This document shows positions 58,080 through 64,000 of a stretch of 64,000 nucleotides of DNA, in pieces. Source of the DNA: Nitrososphaerota archaeon (GTDB lineage: Archaea; Thermoproteota; Nitrososphaeria; Nitrososphaerales; Nitrosopumilaceae). The stretch spans positions 30,027 through 94,026 of the forward strand of contig DAHUYT010000002.1 of assembly GCA_027315065.1 (NCBI GenBank), written 5' to 3'. Position 1 is the stretch's first letter. Every line of letters starts with the position of its first letter. The translations under genes were made by a program, and so were the position numbers. The notes beneath the pieces are model-generated. The model was not told where the DNA came from. It searched no databases and saw only the letters and a program-made list of their open reading frames with translations.

Positions 58080-60774
58080 GTTAGAGAACAAGTTTGGTCA
58101 TCTTGGTTTTGAGCACCTAACCGAGATCCAGAAAAAAGCTGTTCCTGTAATATATCAAAAAATTGATTCGCTGGTTATTGCGCCAACAGGCTCTGGCAAG
58201 ACTGAAACTGCGGTGGTACCAATATTTGACAGAGTTGCCAAGTCAAAAAAACATGGAAAGATAAAGGCGCTATATGTCACTCCGCTTCGGGCGCTAAACC
58301 GGGATGTATTTAGAAGAATCATAAGATATGCGGAAAACGAGGGTCTTACAATTCAGGTTCGTCATGGAGATACGTCGCAGTCAGTTAGGAAAAAGATTGC
58401 ACTGGAACCACCAGATGTACTAATAACAACTCCTGAGACCATCATAATTTTACTGACACAGCCAGGAATGTTACAAGCGCTGAATGAGCTAGAGTGGATT
58501 GTAATAGATGAGGTACATGAGCTACTGGGAAATGAGCGTGGCGCACAGTTATCGCTGAGCCTTGAGAGGCTGCAGGAAAACACAAAATTTCCTGTAACAA
58601 GAGTTGGTCTTTCTGCAACAGTAGGAAATACCTCCGAAGCGGCCAAGTTTGTTGTAGGAACAAAAAGAAAATGCAAGATAATCGAGGACCGCTCCATTAG
58701 AAAGTATGACGTTGAAGTTAGGTATATTGACGGAACCATAACAGATGTTGTCGATTATATCGCAGATTACGTTACCAAACACTATGCACACTCACCAGTA
58801 CTCTTGTTTACAAATACCCGGGGCGAGTCAGAATATCTCGCATCGGTCCTAAAGGAAAGATCTAGTTTACGAATAGACATGCATCACGGATCTCTCTCAC
58901 AACAGGTACGGGAAGAGACAGAGGAGACGCTAAGGGAGGGAAGGCCGGGCATTGTAGTTTGTACATCATCACTTGAGCTCGGCCTTGATATTGGTTCTGT
59001 AGAACTTGTGATACACTATGGTTCGCCAAGGCAGGTATCAAAACTTGTGCAAAGAATTGGCAGAAGCAAGCACCGCAGGGGTTCGTCTGCAAAGGGATTG
59101 ATTGTAACAAACAATGCCGATGACGAGTTTGAGGCACTTGCCATACTGGAACGTGTCAGAGAAAAATCAATCGAGGATCAAATAGTGCATGATGGCGCAC
59201 TAGATGTACTGGCCCATCACTTGGTTGGTATGACAATGCAGTTTGGAACTGTTCCAATTTACTTTGCGCTAAAAATGATAAATCAGGCCTATTCGTTTAG
59301 AGAGACAACACTTGAAGACCTGTTTGGCGTGCTGGAGATTCTCCATAATGGCTCGATTGTATTTTTTGATAAAGAAGAGATGGCATTCAAAAAAAGGGGA
59401 CGCTCGTTTAGGTACTATTTTGAAAATCTGTCTACAATTCCTGACATTTTGAAATTCAAAGTACTCGATACCGTGTCCAAGAAAATAATCGGAAGCCTTG
59501 ATCAGAGATTTGTAGGCGATCATGGAGACCCAGGAAACGTCTTTGTGTTGCGCGGGATGCAATGGAGAATCTTAAACGTTGATGACAGTTCATTCCAGAT
59601 AAATGTAGAACCAGTCCAGGCTGCCGGAATAAATGTTCCATACTGGGAGGGTGAGAACATCCCGGTTGATTTTGCCACTGCAAGAACGGTGGGGCTATAT
59701 CGCACCAAGACAAAACACGAGCCACTTGCAAACAAGATGATTGAGAGTTTAAAGATGGGTGCAATTCCAGACGAGAAAACAATTGTTGTCGAGTCCCAGC
59801 GTTCCAGAAATAGTATAGTCATGCATGCGTGCTTTGGAACAAGAATTAATGCAACACTTGCCACGCTTCTTTCTGCAATGCTTTCTGCAAAGAGTGGATA
59901 TCTTGTAGATTCAAGATCTGATGCATATAGAATCATGATGTCATCAAATGGGAGAATCAATGAGGACTCGGTAGTCTCCGTACTAAAAGATAAGTATGAA
60001 TTAGAATCAATTGTGCGTGCATCACTGTCTGGAACACATAACGTAAACTGGAGAACTTGGTGTGTTGCAAAAAAATTTGGAATCGTGGGCAGGACTGCAG
60101 TATATGACAGAAAATCTGCAAGGTTTCTCTATGAACGATATTCAAACACAGTACTTGTAAAGGAATCCCTGCGGGAACTCTTTCACGACAAGTATGACTT
60201 GGAGGGAACAGTCACGACTCTTGAAAAGATACGAGATGGTGCCATCATGTGCAGGTGGTTTGAGGTTGATAGTTTCTCAAAACTTGCAGAGCCTATATTG
60301 GACCATACCACAAAATACTATTCGTCTCCTGCTAATCTTGACAGGGGAGTACTTGACTTGGTAAAAGCCAGACTTGTCAAAACAAAACATAGACTTGTCT
60401 GCATGCGCTGCGGCAAGTGGGAAAAAGTGGTAGAGACTCATGAAGTAAAGGTGGTACTTGCCTGCCCGCATTGCAGGTCAAGGCAGGTTTCTGCTACGTT
60501 TTACTCTGACTATGATCTATCAAAAATAGTACAAAAAAAGGCAGCAGGAAAAAAAATAACTGCGGAGGAGAACCACAAGTTCAACCGAGCATGGAAGGTT
60601 TCATCACTGTTAGAAAATTTTGGAAGTACTGCCCTTATCGTGTTGTCAGGATATGGTGTTGGTGCTGATACTGGGGCAAGAATACTGCGAAACATGGTAG
60701 GCGAGGAAGAACTTTACAGACAGATATATGAAGCAGAAAGGCAATATGTCACCACGCGCGGGTTTTGGGATTAG
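58003..60774 (+). CDS. Lhr-like DEAD/DEAH-box superfamily II helicase (start uncertain)
   Basis: LVIAPTGSGKTETAVVPIF, VIDEVHELLG, VGLSATVGN, HHGSLSQQVR, QRIGRSKHRRG; Cys motif CMRCGKW...CPHC. Confidence 0.92.
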   Translation: MVQWYTSDLEQDNQKNQNHLHPQPLELENKFGHLGFEHLTEIQKKAVPVIYQKIDSLVIAPTGSGKTETAVVPIFDRVAKSKKHGKIKALYVTPLRALNRDVFRRIIRYAENEGLTIQVRHGDTSQSVRKKIALEPPDVLITTPETIIILLTQPGMLQALNELEWIVIDEVHELLGNERGAQLSLSLERLQENTKFPVTRVGLSATVGNTSEAAKFVVGTKRKCKIIEDRSIRKYDVEVRYIDGTITDVVDYIADYVTKHYAHSPVLLFTNTRGESEYLASVLKERSSLRIDMHHGSLSQQVREETEETLREGRPGIVVCTSSLELGLDIGSVELVIHYGSPRQVSKLVQRIGRSKHRRGSSAKGLIVTNNADDEFEALAILERVREKSIEDQIVHDGALDVLAHHLVGMTMQFGTVPIYFALKMINQAYSFRETTLEDLFGVLEILHNGSIVFFDKEEMAFKKRGRSFRYYFENLSTIPDILKFKVLDTVSKKIIGSLDQRFVGDHGDPGNVFVLRGMQWRILNVDDSSFQINVEPVQAAGINVPYWEGENIPVDFATARTVGLYRTKTKHEPLANKMIESLKMGAIPDEKTIVVESQRSRNSIVMHACFGTRINATLATLLSAMLSAKSGYLVDSRSDAYRIMMSSNGRINEDSVVSVLKDKYELESIVRASLSGTHNVNWRTWCVAKKFGIVGRTAVYDRKSARFLYERYSNTVLVKESLRELFHDKYDLEGTVTTLEKIRDGAIMCRWFEVDSFSKLAEPILDHTTKYYSSPANLDRGVLDLVKARLVKTKHRLVCMRCGKWEKVVETHEVKVVLACPHCRSRQVSATFYSDYDLSKIVQKKAAGKKITAEENHKFNRAWKVSSLLENFGSTALIVLSGYGVGADTGARILRNMVGEEELYRQIYEAERQYVTTRGFWD

Positions 60775-60777
60775 GTT

Positions 60778-62175
60778 CTAGTTTTTTCTTGTAATGACTG
60801 AATATGCAGTGAGAAATATCTCGGTTCTTCCCTCAAGACCTGGCTTTGCAGTAACACCTGTAATGCTGATTATCTCGCCTTGGGTGTACTGCTCTAACAG
60901 TCTTGCCTGTACACGCCAGCCCTTGAGCCATATCTGGCCTGTATCATCCTCGATAAATGTCTCAGAAAGTGAAATGGACTCGCCTGTCTTGGTCTGTATC
61001 TCACGTTTTTGTGGGGCCTTCAGAATTATGGCTTCAACGCAATAGATTCCATCTGATGGTTTGATGTCTCTTATCTTTGTTCTGACATCTGATAATGTCG
61101 GTATCTTTTGATCATCAATTTTTTTTATAGGTGAATTTTGTTCAATCGTTATAGTATTTCCGTATATCTTTGATGGCAAGAGTTCAATAACATCGCCAGC
61201 ATTGAGGTCTGATGTAATTGAAGAAGCATCTGTGATATTTACTAGTTTCTTATCTTGTGCGGTTCCTACAAGCAGTCTACTTCCCGACTCACTTTTTGCA
61301 GCAGACAATATTCTTACAACAACTGACTGGATCTCTTTTGTTCCATCTATCTCTAGCACAGTCCCCTCATCTCCATGAAGCTCAAGGCCCATCTGACCCA
61401 TCTTTGTGTTCACCCCAATCAATCTTGCCTTTGCACCAGAAGAGATAACCTTTGGAATAGAGCTCTCGTCCTTGTTCCATAGTACAGCACGAATTATTGT
61501 ACCATCGCTACCCTTTAGTCTAAGCTGTAATGCCTTACTCTGTTCTCCTTTGAAATTAGTAAACTCTGTAATGCGTATGTTTCCATCTAGAATTCCTGAT
61601 ACCACTAGATTCTGCTGGTTCTCCTTTACGCTTGATACGTTATCTGTTATTGCATCAAGATCTGGTATCTTACTCTGCATGTTGTTTGGCTCTACCGTGG
61701 AGCCTGAACCTACATTAATTATCGGATTTCCCTTCATGTCCGATTTTACATAAGCCTTGATTATCTTGACGAGGTCTCCTGGCTTCAAGTTCTCGATACC
61801 GGGAAGGTTTGCCTTTTCATCCCATAGCTTTACCTTTGCTCTAGAATCTCCATCATATACTGTCATGTTGCGCAAAAGAAACTGGGAACCGTCCTTTCTT
61901 GAGAATTGTCTTGCTGGGTATACATTCATGACTCGTGTCTCAAGTGTAATCTCCTTTGCACCAACATAGAGGTCCTTGAGGCCCATCTCGACCTTTAGTG
62001 GCTCGCTCAATGATGCGCCAAGGTCGGATGCAATAAGAAAGAGGGCACCTTGGTCTGTAAGATAGCCCGCACCTATCTTCTCTTTCTTTTTTTGGATCAT
62101 TTCTTCTATATCCTTTCTTGATATCTCTGGCTTTTGTTCAAGAAGTTTATTCATTAATGAATCAAATTCGGACAA
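60778..62175 (-). CDS. Replication protein A-like multi-OB-fold ssDNA-binding protein
   Basis: Repeated OB-fold patterns (RVMNVYPARQFSRKDGSQFLLRNMTVYDGDSRAKVKLWDE...LKPGDLVKI; EAIILKAPQKREIQTKTGESISLSETFIEDDTGQIWLKGW). Confidence 0.85.
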   Translation of the reverse strand: MSEFDSLMNKLLEQKPEISRKDIEEMIQKKKEKIGAGYLTDQGALFLIASDLGASLSEPLKVEMGLKDLYVGAKEITLETRVMNVYPARQFSRKDGSQFLLRNMTVYDGDSRAKVKLWDEKANLPGIENLKPGDLVKIIKAYVKSDMKGNPIINVGSGSTVEPNNMQSKIPDLDAITDNVSSVKENQQNLVVSGILDGNIRITEFTNFKGEQSKALQLRLKGSDGTIIRAVLWNKDESSIPKVISSGAKARLIGVNTKMGQMGLELHGDEGTVLEIDGTKEIQSVVVRILSAAKSESGSRLLVGTAQDKKLVNITDASSITSDLNAGDVIELLPSKIYGNTITIEQNSPIKKIDDQKIPTLSDVRTKIRDIKPSDGIYCVEAIILKAPQKREIQTKTGESISLSETFIEDDTGQIWLKGWRVQARLLEQYTQGEIISITGVTAKPGLEGRTEIFLTAYSVITRKN

Positions 62176-62434
62176 ATCAAACTCAGTTAGGATACGTGTG
62201 TTAATAAGAATTTTCAGTGACAGCGATCTGCGACTTTGTTACATTTGTAGGGCAAACAAAATTATCAATATCGTAATTTCAACAACCTGATTTTACTAGT
62301 TCGGAAGAAGCCATAAACTTGATAAAATTGGTAGAACGAATCCTTACCAAAGTCAAAAATAAATTACAAAAATAGAGGCAAATTTTCTAAAAATCTAACA
62401 AAACTAGATTAGTGGGGGCAAGAGAAAACCATCC

Positions 62435-63385
62435 ATGCTTTGCATCGAAGCAAAATCTCTGTCAAGATCATATGGCAATGTAACCGTAGTTGATGGCATT
62501 GATCTATCAGTAGAGTCGGGCAAGATATTTGGATTTTTGGGGCCAAACGGTGCAGGCAAGACTACTACCATGAAACTTTTGACTACGTTGATTCCTCCAA
62601 GCAGTGGCAGTATCACCATTCTTGGAATTGATGCATCGCGACATCCTCTTGATGTACGAAAAAAGATTGGTGTGGTATTACAGCAGCCAAGCTACGAGCC
62701 AACACTTACTGTAGAAAAATCCCTTGAGAAATATGGTATGATGTGGGATGTTGATACAAAGTCAAGATGCGACAGGGCAGAGGAGCTTCTCACGGCTTTT
62801 GACCTTCAGGATATAAGAAAAAAGAAGAACGATGACATCTCTATTGGGCAGAGAAGACGGGTTCAGGTTGCACGAGAGTTTATGCATGACATGGACCTGT
62901 TGTTTTTAGACGAGCCAACGGCAGGACTTGATCCCTCTGCGCGAAGGGGGTTACTTGACTATATCAAGGGAAAGGTACGTGACGGACTGACGATATTTTT
63001 TACAACACACATACTTGAGGAGGCAGAATATCTCTGCGACGAGATTGCCATAATAAACCGGGGAAAAATTATTGCTGTTGATACACCGGACGAGCTCAAA
63101 AACAAGTTTGGAAGGGAAAAAACAATCAAGATTCGTATAGGACCGATGCAAGAGATCTCAGGTATATTGCAGGGGGTTGGAAACTATGAGGTTGTACATG
63201 ATGAAGGTACTGTCATTACAATATATTCTGCAGACTCGGAGCAGGTTCTAGTAAAAATATTGCAGGTATTACAATCAAACAACATTCCAATAGAGGATTT
63301 GAGTGTGGTTCCAACAAGTCTTGAGGAGATCTTTCTTACTGTGGTGAGAAATTCTAATGCATCCAATATTTCGTCTAGTAAATAG
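62435..63385 (+). CDS. ABC-2-type transporter ATP-binding protein (DrrA-like)
   Basis: GFLGPNGAGKTTTMKLLTTL, ISIGQRRRVQVAREFMHDMDLLFLDEPTAGLDPSARR. Confidence 0.94.
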   Translation: MLCIEAKSLSRSYGNVTVVDGIDLSVESGKIFGFLGPNGAGKTTTMKLLTTLIPPSSGSITILGIDASRHPLDVRKKIGVVLQQPSYEPTLTVEKSLEKYGMMWDVDTKSRCDRAEELLTAFDLQDIRKKKNDDISIGQRRRVQVAREFMHDMDLLFLDEPTAGLDPSARRGLLDYIKGKVRDGLTIFFTTHILEEAEYLCDEIAIINRGKIIAVDTPDELKNKFGREKTIKIRIGPMQEISGILQGVGNYEVVHDEGTVITIYSADSEQVLVKILQVLQSNNIPIEDLSVVPTSLEEIFLTVVRNSNASNISSSK

Positions 63386-64000
63386 AAATCTTACCATATC
63401 GCTCAACATGGGCTTTGTGATATGGCAGGTAATATTTCCTGTAATTTACATCTTCGTTGCAGGATTTGCATATACTGCATTGATTCATAACGTTCCGTTT
63501 GGCTCAAAGACCCTAAACTATCCTGCATTTATTGCGTCTGGCATGATTGGGTTTAACATCATGAACAGCACACTGATCTCTGGTATTATAATCTGGAATG
63601 ATAGAAGACATGGAATGTTTGAACAGATTCTAGTTGGTCCATTTACCCGCGCGCAATATATCTTATCAAATGTATATACAATTGGAATCATTGGACTTGT
63701 ATCTGCTGGATTGATAACAGCAATTGGGTATCCAATATTTTTCAAGTCGGTAGAGTTTAATGTACTGACCATACCTCTTGTTGTCTTTGCTTCAATTACT
63801 GGCGCCATACTTTTTGGCTCCATTGCATCAATCATTTCTACAAGGTTAAAATCAAGCGAGGGATTTAATGTAGTAATAAACACGGCATTCCTATTCTTTG
63901 CATTTGTGAGCACTGCATTTTATCCTGCACAGGGTGCTCCACCAATTCTTGCAACGGCGTTTTATCTCAACCCGCTGACATATCTTGTCGATGTGGTTCG
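63357..64000 (+). CDS. ABC-2-type transporter permease (3' truncated by window edge)
   Basis: Manual frame from ATG 63357: MHPIFRLVNRNLTISLNMGFVIWQVIFPVIYIFVAGFAYTALIHN..., open to the window end; overlaps the ATPase by 29 nt; multi-TM. Confidence 0.88.
   Translation, partial: MHPIFRLVNRNLTISLNMGFVIWQVIFPVIYIFVAGFAYTALIHNVPFGSKTLNYPAFIASGMIGFNIMNSTLISGIIIWNDRRHGMFEQILVGPFTRAQYILSNVYTIGIIGLVSAGLITAIGYPIFFKSVEFNVLTIPLVVFASITGAILFGSIASIISTRLKSSEGFNVVINTAFLFFAFVSTAFYPAQGAPPILATAFYLNPLTYLVDVV

Noticed and set aside
58362-60145. Many minus-strand ORFs antisense to the helicase (e.g. 58362-58739, 59520-59960)
   Set aside because: Opposite a strongly conserved helicase frame; no recognisable motifs.
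62270-62372. Frame FQQPDFTSSEEAINLIKLVERILTKVKNKLQK* upstream of the ABC exporter
   Set aside because: Lacks a start codon except an internal TTG; insufficient evidence for a gene.
1-64000. Search for prophage, IS transposases, integrases, restriction-modification or Cas genes
   Set aside because: None recognised; apart from the Doc-like cassette and small relics the window is core-like metabolic and informational content.

Overview
The window is a dense archaeal chromosome segment. Gene content points to Nitrososphaerota/Thaumarchaeota: secreted proteins with a C-terminal WVKNNAxWW repeat, archaeal Nep1, Rnp4, Lsm and RadB, a class II RNR and a bacterial-type MetK. I see no rRNA, CRISPR array, prophage or complete IS element. 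Main blocks: (1) ABC transporter, UbiB-like kinase and Hsp20; (2) a large secreted Ala/Asp/Asn-rich repeat protein (8710-10329, -); (3) tmk, HD hydrolase, pyrH; (4) a Fic/Doc-like gene behind a perfect 16-bp palindrome, with an apparent N-terminal frameshift; (5) a complete archaeal-type ATP synthase operon, K-E-C-F-A-B-D-[41-aa ORF]-H-I (18053-26671); (6) divergent pyrI/pyrB; (7) a metal-responsive CopG/NikR-like regulator and a Zn/Mn-type ABC transporter; (8) thiolase and DUF35 protein; (9) an HTH + ATP-cone + NrdD-like protein with no C-terminal glycyl-radical motif, directly upstream of a B12-dependent class II RNR; (10) tRNA-Gly, Nep1 and RNase P Rnp4; (11) cobalamin genes cbiA, cbiC, cbiX, cbiG, cbiD; (12) metK, Lsm, radB, Lhr-like helicase, RPA-like protein and an ABC-2 exporter. 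The strongest candidates for an undescribed system are the NrdD-derived putative regulator next to nrdJ, the Fic/Doc module, the secreted repeat protein and the small membrane ORF inside the ATP synthase operon. Several short CDSs missing from the supplied ORF track were read by hand (13983-14087, 24203-24328, 35814-35990, 38949-39110, 57942-58079), plus one partial CDS at 63357-64000. Product calls come from motif recognition without database searches.
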